The notes under the pieces: model-generated | What the model was told of the DNA's origin: nothing | The model's input: the letters and a program-made list of their open reading frames with translations, nothing else | The model's database searches: none | Made by a program: the position numbers and the translations under genes | Shown here: piece by piece, positions 25,760 through 33,709 of the stretch | Numbering within the stretch: position 1 is the first letter of the stretch | How the letters are laid out: every line of letters starts with the position of its first letter | Assembly (NCBI RefSeq): GCF_018128945.1 | Contig: NZ_CP068393.1 | Coordinates: forward strand, 1,054,001 to 1,118,000 | Reading direction: 5' to 3' | Source: Aristaeella hokkaidonensis | Lineage (GTDB): Bacteria > Bacillota > Clostridia > Christensenellales > Aristaeellaceae | DNA: 64,000 nt

Positions 25760-26893
25760 ATGTTCAGAAAAATAACCGCACTGCTTCTTTCTGTATTGCT
25801 GCTTCTGCCTGCCTGCGTCCGTGCTGAGGATGAACTGGATATTGAAGAAGTCATCGATCTCACCGAGGAGGAAAGCTCCACCTATCAGCTCGACAGTAAC
25901 GGCAATACGATTATCACCGTTACCTGCACCGGGGATTTTACAATCGGCGGGGATAACTATCACAAAAAGGGCAAGAAATTCTACGATGAATTAAAGAAAA
26001 ACGATGACAACATCAATTTCACCATGGCCAATGTCAGGGATATCTTTAAAAACGACACCATGACCCTGGTCAATTTTGAGGGTACCTTTACTGAAACAAA
26101 ATATGTACCGGACAACAAAAAGGGAAACAGTTTCCTGTTCAACATCTCTCCTTCCTATGTGAAAGTGCTGACCGATAATTCCATTGAGGCGGTCAGCCTG
26201 GAAAACAATCACGTCATGGATCATGGCCAGGAAGGATATGAGGATACGAAGGATACGCTCCGGAATGCCGGTGTTGTCTACTCCAATTCAGAGGAAATCG
26301 GCGTTTTCTACGTCAACGATATCCAGATCGCCATGCTCAGCTATCTGTGCATAGATCGCTACGATAAGGAATATCCTCCTTATGCTAACCTTTATGAAAA
26401 GGTTGCTGCCGACATAAAAGAAACCAAGGAAAAGTATCCCATTGTGATCGTATCCTTCCACTGGGGCCGTGAAAAGGACTACAGCCCCACGCAGAACCAG
26501 ATTAAAATGGGCCGGCTTGCCGTGGACAGCGGCGCCGATCTCGTCATCGGTCATCATTCCCACCGCATCAATCCCATCGAACTGTATAACGGCGTATATA
26601 TCTGTTATTCCCTGGGTAATTTCTGCTTCTCAGGCAATGACAGGCCGGATGATATGAACTCCTATATTTTCCAGACCCGTTTCCTGGTGGATAAAAACAC
26701 ACAGGAAGCTTCCAATCTGGGATTCCGGATCATTCCGATCCGCATTACGTCCATTAAGGACCGGAATAACTATACGCCCACACCGATCACCGATGATATG
26801 AAGAAGGAAGGAATCATCAACACCCTGAAGGATAATGGCAGGAAATACCTGGATTATGCTGTTTCCGACTATCCTCTGGACTGGAAGGATTGA
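25760..26893 (+). CDS. CapA-family (poly-gamma-glutamate synthesis type) secreted protein
   Basis: 377 residues. N-terminal signal peptide (FRKITALLLSVLLLLPA) with likely cleavage after VRA; the LLPAC stretch could also be a poor lipobox. The body is the metallophosphatase-like CapA fold: TCTGDFTIGG, LENNHVMDHG, SFHWGREKDY and GHHSHRINPIE are its conserved metal- and phosphate-site motifs. CapA-like proteins accompany capsule or PGA synthesis, but no PGA synthase gene is nearby. It ends directly at the start of the decarboxylase gene. Confidence 0.9.
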   Translation: MFRKITALLLSVLLLLPACVRAEDELDIEEVIDLTEEESSTYQLDSNGNTIITVTCTGDFTIGGDNYHKKGKKFYDELKKNDDNINFTMANVRDIFKNDTMTLVNFEGTFTETKYVPDNKKGNSFLFNISPSYVKVLTDNSIEAVSLENNHVMDHGQEGYEDTKDTLRNAGVVYSNSEEIGVFYVNDIQIAMLSYLCIDRYDKEYPPYANLYEKVAADIKETKEKYPIVIVSFHWGREKDYSPTQNQIKMGRLAVDSGADLVIGHHSHRINPIELYNGVYICYSLGNFCFSGNDRPDDMNSYIFQTRFLVDKNTQEASNLGFRIIPIRITSIKDRNNYTPTPITDDMKKEGIINTLKDNGRKYLDYAVSDYPLDWKD

Positions 26894-28036
26894 GTGGCTT
26901 CTATGCATGTTTCTGTTCTTCTGGATGCCTGTCACAAAGCCGGTATTGACTTCTGTACCGGTGTGCCGGATTCACTCCTGAAAGCGCTTTGCAACGAGCT
27001 TTATGCCCGTTACGGTACGGACAGCGACTGCCATGTTGTCGCCCACAATGAGGGTGGAGCGATTGCTTTATGCGCCGGACATTACCTGGCTTCCGGCCGT
27101 CCCGGCCTCTGCTATATGCAGAACAGCGGCCTTGGTAACGCGGTCAATCCCCTGGCGTCCCTGATGGATCCTGAGGTTTATGCCATTCCCTGCCTGCTGG
27201 TTGTGGGCTGGCGGGGCGAACCCGGGGTCAAGGACGAACCGCAGCATAAAAAGCAGGGCGTTATAACCCTGGATCAGCTGGATATCCTGGGTATTCCTTA
27301 CCTGGTTCTTTCTCCTGACACTTCCGATGAAACCTTCCTCAGCGGTTTCAATGACCTCCTGACAGAGATGAACCGCGGCAAAACCGCCGCCATTGTCGTC
27401 AGGAAAGGAGCGCTTCAGTCCGACTGTAAACCCGAATACGGCAATCAATACCGGATGACGCGTGAAACGGCTGCCGGGATCATTCTTTCTGCTTCAGGCC
27501 AGGATGATGTGTTCGTTTCCACCACGGGCAAGCTTTCCCGTGAAATCTTTGAACTGCGGGAAGCAAGAGGCGAAGATCATTCCCGTGACTTCCTGACCGT
27601 CGGTTCCATGGGCCATGCTGCGATGATTGCCCTGCGGATTGCCGTGGAAAAGCCGGATAAAATGGTTTGGTGCCTGGATGGCGACGGAGCAAGCCTCATG
27701 CATCTGGGTGCCTTGCCGGTTATAGGAAAACGCCTTCCGGAAAATCTGGTTCATGTCATTATCAATAATGGTGCCCATGAAACTGTTGGAGGCATGCCGG
27801 TCTGCGGTGGCAGCATGAATATTCCTGCACTGGCTTCAGCTGCCGGTTACCCTTCTGTTTTTTCCGCAGATTCAGAAGATACACTTCAGTCTGTACTGAA
27901 GGATTCCCTTCCCGGTGCTGCCGGTCCTGTCCTCATTGAAGTCAGGTGTGCCTGCGGAGCACGCGCGGATCTGGGGCGTCCCACGACGACGCCGGTACAG
28001 AACCGGAACGCTTTCATGCGTTTTCTGCAGAAATAG
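26894..28036 (+). CDS. Phosphonopyruvate decarboxylase-like ThDP enzyme
   Basis: 380 residues with both halves of a ThDP enzyme in one chain. GVPDSLLKALCNEL, AHNEGGAIALCAGHYLASG, YMQNSGLGNAVNP and VVGWRGEPGVKDEPQHKKQG match the Ppd (AepY) family, and LDGDGASLMHLGAL with a following NN is the ThDP-Mg site. Ppd converts phosphonopyruvate to phosphonoacetaldehyde, the committing step of phosphonate synthesis. No PEP mutase or transaminase partner is adjacent. The start could be GTG 26894 or ATG 26903; neither has ideal spacing. Sulfopyruvate decarboxylase is a possible alternative. Confidence 0.85.
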   Translation: MASMHVSVLLDACHKAGIDFCTGVPDSLLKALCNELYARYGTDSDCHVVAHNEGGAIALCAGHYLASGRPGLCYMQNSGLGNAVNPLASLMDPEVYAIPCLLVVGWRGEPGVKDEPQHKKQGVITLDQLDILGIPYLVLSPDTSDETFLSGFNDLLTEMNRGKTAAIVVRKGALQSDCKPEYGNQYRMTRETAAGIILSASGQDDVFVSTTGKLSREIFELREARGEDHSRDFLTVGSMGHAAMIALRIAVEKPDKMVWCLDGDGASLMHLGALPVIGKRLPENLVHVIINNGAHETVGGMPVCGGSMNIPALASAAGYPSVFSADSEDTLQSVLKDSLPGAAGPVLIEVRCACGARADLGRPTTTPVQNRNAFMRFLQK

Positions 28037-28091
28037 TCCAAAATATTACAAAAAATTCACAAATTTGACTACAACATGTAGTGGAAACTTA

Positions 28092-28120
28092 TTGACCTGA
28101 ATCATATATTTAGATATTAT
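28092..28120 (+). promoter_or_regulatory. Promoter of the 28157 gene
   Basis: TTGACC (28092-28097), 17 bp, TATTAT (28115-28120). Confidence 0.6.
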
Positions 28121-28156
28121 AAAGTATAAAGTTATGATTCGGGAGGTGTATGCGGA

Positions 28157-28684
28157 ATGATTGCCGGTTACGGCAGCAAACCTGTCTTTCAGTACAAATT
28201 CCGTCCCCTCCTGCAGGATCAGCGCGCCATGGACGGCGGCTTCTGTGTCATCCTTTATGAAAACCGTATCCTCTCCTTCAGCACTTACCGGGTGGACGGG
28301 TCTTTTATTGATGAGCTGTGTTTCTCCCTTCCGGTCCGTGTGATCCAGTGCTTTTACGGTCTTCTCCGCAATGCCGGCAGCTGGCTGGGCGATACCCCCT
28401 GTGATCTCAGAGGCGCCAGTATTACCCCTTACGCTTCCTCCTTCGCCTTTGACGGCTATGATCCGATCCGCGTCTGGGGCATCAATGACCTGCTGTGTCA
28501 GCCCGCCGGTTCCCAGGCCGGTTTCTTCGCCCGTCATCTCTATGTGCTCTTTGAGGATGTGGCCAATCTGCTCGCGGAAAACGGGATCCGACTGACGCTC
28601 GACGGTTTTACCTGGGATACGGAAAAGATCCATCCATTCCGCAAAGGACAGCTCTATTCTTCCGGAAGACAAAGCGTAATCTGA
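28157..28684 (+). CDS. Protein of unknown function
   Basis: 175 residues, no signal peptide and no clear membrane helix. It has its own promoter, a GGGAGGTG ribosome binding site and its own terminator, and codon use matches its neighbours, so it is a real gene. The composition is rich in aromatic residues and Cys (six). I recognise no motif. It lies between the decarboxylase and the phospho-sugar mutase but is transcribed separately. Confidence 0.75.
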   Translation: MIAGYGSKPVFQYKFRPLLQDQRAMDGGFCVILYENRILSFSTYRVDGSFIDELCFSLPVRVIQCFYGLLRNAGSWLGDTPCDLRGASITPYASSFAFDGYDPIRVWGINDLLCQPAGSQAGFFARHLYVLFEDVANLLAENGIRLTLDGFTWDTEKIHPFRKGQLYSSGRQSVI

Positions 28685-28690
28685 TATTCA

Positions 28691-28719
28691 ACGCGTACCG
28701 GATGGTACGCGTTTTTATT
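28691..28719 (+). terminator. Intrinsic terminator
   Basis: ACGCGTACC / GGTACGCGT 9-bp stem with a GGAT loop followed by TTTTATTTT. Confidence 0.9.
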
Positions 28720-28741
28720 TTGATTGAAGGGAAGCATTTTT

Positions 28742-30403
28742 ATGACACTGATGGAAAAGTATGAATCCTGGGTGAACTGTTCCGCGATGACGGAAGAGCT
28801 GCTGTCTGAACTCAGGTCCATGGATCAGGATCAAATCAATGACAGTTTTTACAGGGATCTTGCCTTTGGCACCGGCGGCCTGCGGGGCGTGCTTGGTGCG
28901 GGTACAAACCGGATGAATCTCTTTATAGTCATGAAGGCCACACGTGGCCTCGCCCGTTACCTGCTGGATACCTTCAGCAATCCTTCCTGCGCTGTCAGCT
29001 GCGACAGCCGGATCCATTCCCGTGATTTTGCGGAACTGACGGCTGCTGTTCTGGCCGAAAACGGCGTCAAAGTATGGCTCTATCCCCGTCTCCAGCCTAC
29101 GCCCATGCTCAGCTTCGCGGTGCGTCATCTTTCTGCGTCTGCCGGCGTAATGGTCACCGCTTCTCACAACCCTGCCAAATTCAACGGATATAAGGTTTAC
29201 GGAGCCGACGGCTGCCAGATTACCCTGGAAGCCGCTGACCGGATCCAGAAGAAAATCAGTGAGCAGCCTGATCTTTCTGACAGTCTTCCCTCCTTTGAGA
29301 AACATCTTGCCGCAGGCACCATCCGGTATATTACCGATGAGACGATTGAAGCCTATTATCAGGCTGTTCTCAGCCTGCGGGCCCATCCTTCATCTGAGCA
29401 GCTTCACGTGGTCTATTCGCCCCTTAACGGTGCCGGAAATGTGCCTGTACGGGAAATTATGAAGCGTCTCGGCAATATCCGTGTCGATATCGTAACCGAG
29501 CAGGAACTGCCCGACGGACACTTCCCCACCTGTCCCTATCCGAATCCGGAAATCCGTGAGGCAATGAACCTGGCTATTCAGAAAACCGTTGAAACCGGTG
29601 CGGACCTGTGCTTTGCCACAGATCCGGATTGTGACCGTATGGGCGCCGGCGTCCGGGTCGGTAATGATGTCAGGTTGATCAGCGGCAATGATATGGGCAT
29701 TCTTATGCTGGATTATCTCTGCCGGAACCGCCTTCCTGTCCAGGGCAGCCTTCCGCCTGTTGTGGTCAAAACCATCGTAACCACGGAAATGGCCCGTGCG
29801 CTGTGTGATAAATACGGCCTGGAGCTGCGGAATGTGCTGACCGGTTTCAAGTATATCGGTGAGCAGATCGGCCTGCTGGAAGCTGAAGACCAGGCAGATC
29901 GTTTCCTCTTCGGTTTTGAGGAAAGCTACGGTTATCTTTCCGGTACGGATGTCCGGGACAAAGATGCGGTGAACGCCGTTCTGCTCCTCTGCGACATGGC
30001 CGCCGGGCTCAAGGAGAAGGGGCTTTCCCTCCTGGACCGCCTGGAGGAGCTGCGCGCGGAATTCGGCCTTTATGTCCAGCGCCTGCTGACCTATGAATAT
30101 GAAGGCGAGAACGGATCCAGGAAGATGAGCAGCATCATGTCTTCGCTCCGGGCTCCTCTTGCGGACTTTACGGATGCCCGTCTCAATGGCTGCAAACGGA
30201 TTGATTATCATAATGATGACACCGGCCTGCCGAAGAGCGATGTCCTCTCCTTTGCACTTTCAGCAGATGATCAGTTTATTGTCCGTCCTTCCGGTACGGA
30301 ACCGAAGCTCAAAGCGTACCTTTTTACAAGAGCTTCTTCTGTAGCGGAAGCTGAAGCAAACCTGGATCGTCTCCAGGAGCTTGTGGACGGGCTGTGCAAA
30401 TAA
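28742..30403 (+). CDS. pgcA: Phospho-sugar mutase (phosphoglucomutase/phosphomannomutase)
   Basis: 553 residues from ATG 28742, which has GAAGGGAAG at good spacing; TTG 28724 does not. Alpha-D-phosphohexomutase with all four sites: phosphoserine loop TASHNPAKFNGYK, metal loop ATDPDCDRMG, sugar loop GFEESYGY and phosphate loop RPSGTEPKLKAY. The length and order match Bacillus PgcA, which interconverts glucose 6- and 1-phosphate for UDP-glucose and wall glycopolymers. Symbol given by similarity. Confidence 0.94.
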   Translation: MTLMEKYESWVNCSAMTEELLSELRSMDQDQINDSFYRDLAFGTGGLRGVLGAGTNRMNLFIVMKATRGLARYLLDTFSNPSCAVSCDSRIHSRDFAELTAAVLAENGVKVWLYPRLQPTPMLSFAVRHLSASAGVMVTASHNPAKFNGYKVYGADGCQITLEAADRIQKKISEQPDLSDSLPSFEKHLAAGTIRYITDETIEAYYQAVLSLRAHPSSEQLHVVYSPLNGAGNVPVREIMKRLGNIRVDIVTEQELPDGHFPTCPYPNPEIREAMNLAIQKTVETGADLCFATDPDCDRMGAGVRVGNDVRLISGNDMGILMLDYLCRNRLPVQGSLPPVVVKTIVTTEMARALCDKYGLELRNVLTGFKYIGEQIGLLEAEDQADRFLFGFEESYGYLSGTDVRDKDAVNAVLLLCDMAAGLKEKGLSLLDRLEELRAEFGLYVQRLLTYEYEGENGSRKMSSIMSSLRAPLADFTDARLNGCKRIDYHNDDTGLPKSDVLSFALSADDQFIVRPSGTEPKLKAYLFTRASSVAEAEANLDRLQELVDGLCK

Positions 30404-30414
30404 AATATAAAAAG

Positions 30415-30442
30415 AAAGGACTGCCTGATGGCAGTCCTTTTT
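30415..30442. terminator. Bidirectional terminator between the mutase and zinc-ribbon genes
   Basis: AAAGGACTGCC / GGCAGTCCTTT 11-bp stem, TGAT loop, with A/T runs on both sides. Confidence 0.9.
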
Positions 30443-30454
30443 GTTTCTGAAGAA

Positions 30455-30745
30455 TCAGAACCGGTTCTGACGCTGTGCTTCGAAGCAGTCACGGCAGTAC
30501 ACGGGACGATCTCCGCGGGGCTGGAAGGGAACCTGGGTTTCGCAGCCGCAGCCGTCGCAGATCACGGTGAACATCTGCCGGGGAGCACCGCCATTGCCGT
30601 TCTGAGCCCGACGGGCAGCGCGGCAGGCAGGGCAGCGGGTGGGCTCATTCTGGAAGCCCTTCTGGGCAAAGAATTCCTGCTCACTGGCAGAGAAAACGAA
30701 TTCGTTGCCGCAGTCACGACAGGTCAGAGTCTTGTCTTCGTACAT
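30455..30745 (-). CDS. Small zinc-ribbon protein
   Basis: 96 residues with four CxxC knuckles (CRDC, CPAC, CDGC, CRDC), enough for two zinc ribbons, and a basic Arg/Gln-rich linker. Proteins of this CxxC-x17-CxxC type are widespread in Clostridia and of unknown function; nucleic-acid binding is a reasonable guess. GGAGGA lies at normal spacing before the ATG. The leader (30746-30890) is about 145 nt and includes a small hairpin (ATGGTT/AACCAT). Confidence 0.85.
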   Translation of the reverse strand: MYEDKTLTCRDCGNEFVFSASEQEFFAQKGFQNEPTRCPACRAARRAQNGNGGAPRQMFTVICDGCGCETQVPFQPRGDRPVYCRDCFEAQRQNRF

Positions 30746-30892
30746 GGATCATATCCTCCTAAAAATGTTGTTTACCCGCGCCATTGGTGAAGATTCGTGC
30801 CCCGTTCCAGACAATGGTTATGAGTAACAACCATAGAGGAAATGAACCGCGTAGTTACTACCAGGGTTGGGTTTACTGTCAGAGTATATCAT

Positions 30893-30901
30893 GACGCTTT
30901 T
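30893..30901 (-). promoter_or_regulatory. Extended -10 element of the zinc-ribbon gene
   Basis: Minus strand TGATATACT, with TATACT at 30893-30898 and TG two bases upstream. No convincing -35. Confidence 0.4.
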
Positions 30902-30970
30902 ATTTTGTACAGAGTTTTTTTATATAAATGCAAACGTTAACATGTATACATTTCAAAACATCGGGGGAAA

Positions 30971-30999
30971 ATGAAAATACCGGAGTACAACTCCGGTAT
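30971..30999 (-). terminator. Terminator of the five-tRNA cluster
   Basis: Minus strand stem ATACCGGAG / CTCCGGTAT with a 5-nt loop, then TTTTCATTTT; 6 bp after tRNA-Cys. Confidence 0.85.
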
Positions 31000-31005
31000 T
31001 CTGTG

Positions 31006-31077
31006 AGGTGCCATCCGGATTCGAACCGGAGAATAAAGGTTTTGCAGACCTTCGCCTTACCGCTTGGCTATGGCACC
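31006..31077 (-). tRNA. tRNA-Cys (anticodon GCA)
   Basis: 72 nt. Acceptor GGTGCCA/TGGCACC, D-stem GCC/GGC, anticodon arm AAGGT-CTGCAAA-ACCTT, T-arm TCCGG/CCGGA. CCA not encoded. Last tRNA of the cluster. Confidence 0.96.
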
Positions 31078-31084
31078 ATAAAAA

Positions 31085-31160
31085 TGGAGCGGTAGACGGG
31101 ACTCGGACCCGCGACATCCACCTTGGCAAGGTGGCACTCTACCAACTGAGCTACTACCGC
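31085..31160 (-). tRNA. tRNA-Gly (anticodon GCC)
   Basis: 76 nt including an encoded CCA. Acceptor GCGGTAG/CTACCGC, anticodon arm CCACC-TTGCCAA-GGTGG. Confidence 0.96.
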
Positions 31161-31168
31161 ATAAAATG

Positions 31169-31241
31169 TGCCTTGGGGCGGAATCGAACCACCGACACTG
31201 TGATTTTCAGTCACATGCTCTACCGACTGAGCTACCAAGGC
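31169..31241 (-). tRNA. tRNA-Phe (anticodon GAA)
   Basis: 73 nt. Acceptor GCCTTGG/CCAAGGC, anticodon arm TGTGA-CTGAAAA-TCACA. CCA not encoded. Confidence 0.96.
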
Positions 31242-31246
31242 AAATA

Positions 31247-31323
31247 TGGCGACCCGGAAGGGGCTCGAACCCTCGACCTCCAGCGTGACAGGCTGGCGCT
31301 CTAACCAACTGAGCTACCGGGCC
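31247..31323 (-). tRNA. tRNA-Asp (anticodon GTC)
   Basis: 77 nt with encoded CCA. Acceptor GGCCCGG/CCGGGTC (one G-U pair), anticodon arm CCAGC-CTGTCAC-GCTGG. Confidence 0.96.
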
Positions 31324-31330
31324 ATATGTT

Positions 31331-31406
31331 TGGTGGGAACAACAGGGCTCGAACCTGTGACCCTTTGCTTGTAAGGCAAATGCTCTCCCAGCTGAGCTAT
31401 GCTCCC
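31331..31406 (-). tRNA. tRNA-Val (anticodon TAC)
   Basis: 76 nt with encoded CCA. Acceptor GGGAGC(A)/(T)GTTCCC, anticodon arm TTTGC-CTTACAA-GCAAA. First tRNA of the cluster. Confidence 0.96.
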
Positions 31407-31457
31407 GTTGCCTTTGACTCTTGCGTTCCTGACCCGGTTTCCGCAAGCGGCTTTTGT

Positions 31458-31486
31458 ATATTATCTTATTCAAATATGTTTGTCAA
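31458..31486 (-). promoter_or_regulatory. Promoter of the five-tRNA operon
   Basis: Minus strand TTGACA (31481-31486), 17-bp spacer, TAATAT (31458-31463), 52 bp upstream of tRNA-Val. Confidence 0.85.
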
Positions 31487-31549
31487 GCTCTTTTTTTCTG
31501 CTTTTGCTTACTAATTTTATTTATTCTTTTGTCATACTTATGAAATGGA

Positions 31550-31571
31550 ATACCACAAGATCTTGTGGTAT
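31550..31571. promoter_or_regulatory. Perfect 22-bp palindrome over the uraA -10 region (putative operator)
   Basis: ATACCACAAGA followed at once by its exact reverse complement TCTTGTGGTAT. Its right half overlaps TGGTATAGT (31566-31574), an extended -10 element, so a dimeric regulator bound here would block transcription. Alternatively the right half is the start of the leader RNA stem. Confidence 0.55.
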
Positions 31572-31680
31572 AGTATCCCCGGTGGGTCTTTAAGACGGTA
31601 CGGGATACCGACAAGATACGGCCGCATATAGTCAGTAAGGATCGTAGCTTGCCAGTTTTCATGCCGGCAGGCTTTTTCTT
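31561..31680 (+). promoter_or_regulatory. Attenuator-like leader of the uracil permease gene
   Basis: Three competing helices can be drawn. Stem 1: TCTTGT (31561-31566) with ACAAGA (31611-31616), enclosing TATCCC/GGGATA. Stem 2: CAAGATACG (31612-31620) with CGTAGCTTG (31643-31651), one mismatch. Stem 3: AGCTTGCC (31646-31653) with GGCAGGCT (31666-31673) followed by TTTTTC, an intrinsic terminator. Stem 2 excludes both others, the layout of PyrR-type or riboswitch attenuation. PyrR is encoded downstream, but the conserved PyrR loop sequence is not clearly present. Not a purine riboswitch by core sequence. Confidence 0.5.
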
Positions 31681-31718
31681 TACAAGACCCTCCGAAAAAT
31701 AATAAGGAGGTCTCCCCT

Positions 31719-33059
31719 ATGAATCTGGTCTACAAGGTCAATGACAAACCCAAGTTTGGTCAGCTGATCGTCTTCGCGCTCCAGCAGCTGCTTGCGATCC
31801 TTGCTGCGACCATCGCCGTCCCCAGCATCGTTGGCAACGGCATGAGCCAGAGCGCCGCCCTTTTCGGCGCCGGCGTCGGTACGATTGTCTACCTGCTCTT
31901 CACTAAGTTCAAGAGCCCTGTGTTCCTTGGATCCAGCTTTGCTTTCCTTGGTTCCATGTTCGCTGCTTTCGGCGGCGCCGCTTCCACCGCGGTTGGCTAT
32001 GCCGGCCTGGTGATCGGTGCCGTTTTCGCCGGTCTTGTTTATGTGATCATCGCCATCATCGTCAAGTATGCCGGTGTTGCCTGGATCCGTAAGCTCATGC
32101 CCGCCGTTGTTATCGGCCCCACCGTTGCCATCATCGGACTGTCCCTGGCCGGCAACGCCATCGGCGATGCCCTGAAGGGTGCTGTGCTGGATAACGGCAC
32201 TTATATCATGAATACCCAGGGCTGGGTCAGCCTGATCTGCGCCCTTGTCACCCTGCTGACGGTTGTCTTCTGCTCCGTCAAGGGAAAGAAAATGATGAAG
32301 CTGATTCCCTTCATCATCGGTATTGTTGCCGGCTACATTGTTGCCCTCATCTTCACCCTGATCGGTAACGCTTCCGGTAATGACGCCCTGAAAGTGCTCG
32401 ATTTCACCGCTTTCAGCTCCATGAAGTGGGTTCCTGAATTCACCTTCATCAAGGCCTTCGAAGGTTTCCAGACCATCACTGCCAAGTATATCCTCTCCAT
32501 CACGGTTGCCTATGTTCCCGTAGCCTTCGTGGTTTTCGCCGAGCATATTGCAGACCATAAGAACCTGTCCACCATCATCGATCAGGATCTGCTCGAGGAG
32601 CCCGGCCTCCATCGCACCCTGCTGGGCGACGGTATTGGCTCCATGGCCGGTGCCTTCTTCGGCGGCTGCCCCAACACCACCTACGGTGAGTCCGTCGGCT
32701 GCGTGGCCATCACCGGCAATGCTTCCGTCATCACGATCCTGTGCACTGCGATCATCGCCATCGCTGCCAGCTTCTTTGCTCCCTTCGTAACCTTCCTGAG
32801 CACGATCCCCAGCTGCGTCATGGGCGGCGTCTGCATCACCCTGTACGGCTTCATCGCTGTTTCCGGTCTGAAGATGCTCCAGCCTGTTGACCTTAACGAC
32901 AACCGCAACCTGTTCACCGCTTCCGTGATCCTGATTGCCGGTATCGGCGGCATGACACTGAAGATCGGTTCTGTCACGATTACCGAAATTGCCTGCGCTC
33001 TGATCCTCGGTATCATCGTGAACCTGCTTTTCAACCGCCCCGCGAAAAACGATCAGTAA
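31719..33059 (+). CDS. uraA: Uracil permease (NCS2 family)
   Basis: 446 residues with about 12-14 membrane segments. NCS2 nucleobase:cation symporter; FALQQLLAILAATIAVPSIVG, FLGSSFAFLGS, the substrate-site glutamate region VVFAEHIADHKN and GGCPNTTYGESVG are family motifs, the last two in the form typical of uracil rather than xanthine carriers. Brings uracil into the cell for salvage. AAGGAGG precedes the ATG. Followed by pyrR, whose enzyme activity converts uracil to UMP. Confidence 0.95.
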   Translation: MNLVYKVNDKPKFGQLIVFALQQLLAILAATIAVPSIVGNGMSQSAALFGAGVGTIVYLLFTKFKSPVFLGSSFAFLGSMFAAFGGAASTAVGYAGLVIGAVFAGLVYVIIAIIVKYAGVAWIRKLMPAVVIGPTVAIIGLSLAGNAIGDALKGAVLDNGTYIMNTQGWVSLICALVTLLTVVFCSVKGKKMMKLIPFIIGIVAGYIVALIFTLIGNASGNDALKVLDFTAFSSMKWVPEFTFIKAFEGFQTITAKYILSITVAYVPVAFVVFAEHIADHKNLSTIIDQDLLEEPGLHRTLLGDGIGSMAGAFFGGCPNTTYGESVGCVAITGNASVITILCTAIIAIAASFFAPFVTFLSTIPSCVMGGVCITLYGFIAVSGLKMLQPVDLNDNRNLFTASVILIAGIGGMTLKIGSVTITEIACALILGIIVNLLFNRPAKNDQ

Positions 33060-33083
33060 TTCGTCAAATACGTTGAAAGGTTC

Positions 33084-33114
33084 GGCGGGGTACTGAACTG
33101 TACCCCGCCCTTTT
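33084..33114 (+). terminator. Strong hairpin/terminator between uraA and pyrR
   Basis: GGCGGGGTAC / GTACCCCGCC 10-bp stem with loop TGAACT, then CTTTTAAACTTT. It ends only 12 bp before the pyrR ATG and may control pyrR as well as end uraA. Confidence 0.75.
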
Positions 33115-33121
33115 AAACTTT

Positions 33122-33658
33122 ATGGAACTGAAATCTGAAATCATGGATGAAGCTGCTGTGCTTCGAAGCATGAAGCGCATCACCCACGAAATTATTGAGA
33201 AAAACAACGGCACAGCCGATATTATCCTGCTGGGGATTCATCGCAGGGGGATGCCTCTTGCCGCCATCCTGCGGGATAATATCCGCAGCTTTGAGGGGAC
33301 GGATGTCCCCCTGGGCAGCATCGATATTTCACTCTATCGGGACGACCTGACCGAAGTCAGTGATCTTCCCGAAACCGGCGCCACGTCTATTCCCTGCGAT
33401 ATCAACGGCAAAAAGGTTATTCTCGTGGATGATGTGATCTATACGGGACGTACTGTGCGTGCGGCAATTGAGGCTGTCTTCCATTACGGCCGTCCGGATT
33501 CCATCCAACTGGCGGTGCTCATAGACCGCGGCCATCGGGAACTGCCGATCCGTCCTGATTATGTGGGCAAAAATATCCCTACCAGTCACAGTGAAGTTGT
33601 ATCAGTCATGGTGAACGAATTTGACGGAAAAACCGGCGTTGCCTTGTACCAGTTATAA
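33122..33658 (+). CDS. pyrR: PyrR bifunctional regulator / uracil phosphoribosyltransferase
   Basis: 178 residues, normal length. PRPP-binding motif VILVDDVIYTGRTVRAA, plus the N-terminal MDEAAVLRSMKRITHEI and C-terminal DRGHRELPIRPDYVGKNIPTS-type region that separate PyrR from other phosphoribosyltransferases. In Bacillus it binds pyr mRNA leaders in the presence of UMP and causes termination. No Shine-Dalgarno sequence is visible before either ATG 33122 or ATG 33143; the hairpin at 33084-33109 lies directly upstream. Confidence 0.95.
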   Translation: MELKSEIMDEAAVLRSMKRITHEIIEKNNGTADIILLGIHRRGMPLAAILRDNIRSFEGTDVPLGSIDISLYRDDLTEVSDLPETGATSIPCDINGKKVILVDDVIYTGRTVRAAIEAVFHYGRPDSIQLAVLIDRGHRELPIRPDYVGKNIPTSHSEVVSVMVNEFDGKTGVALYQL

Positions 33659-33709
33659 TGTCATGACGCCGGATTTGTTGAAAAAGTTCACTTTTTTCCG
33701 CTTTGACGG

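Noticed and set aside
31008..31514. Several open frames over the tRNA cluster
   Set aside because: They translate tRNA sequence and lack start signals.
31561..31680. Purine riboswitch upstream of the nucleobase permease
   Set aside because: The conserved core sequences of guanine/adenine riboswitches are absent, and the permease looks uracil-specific.
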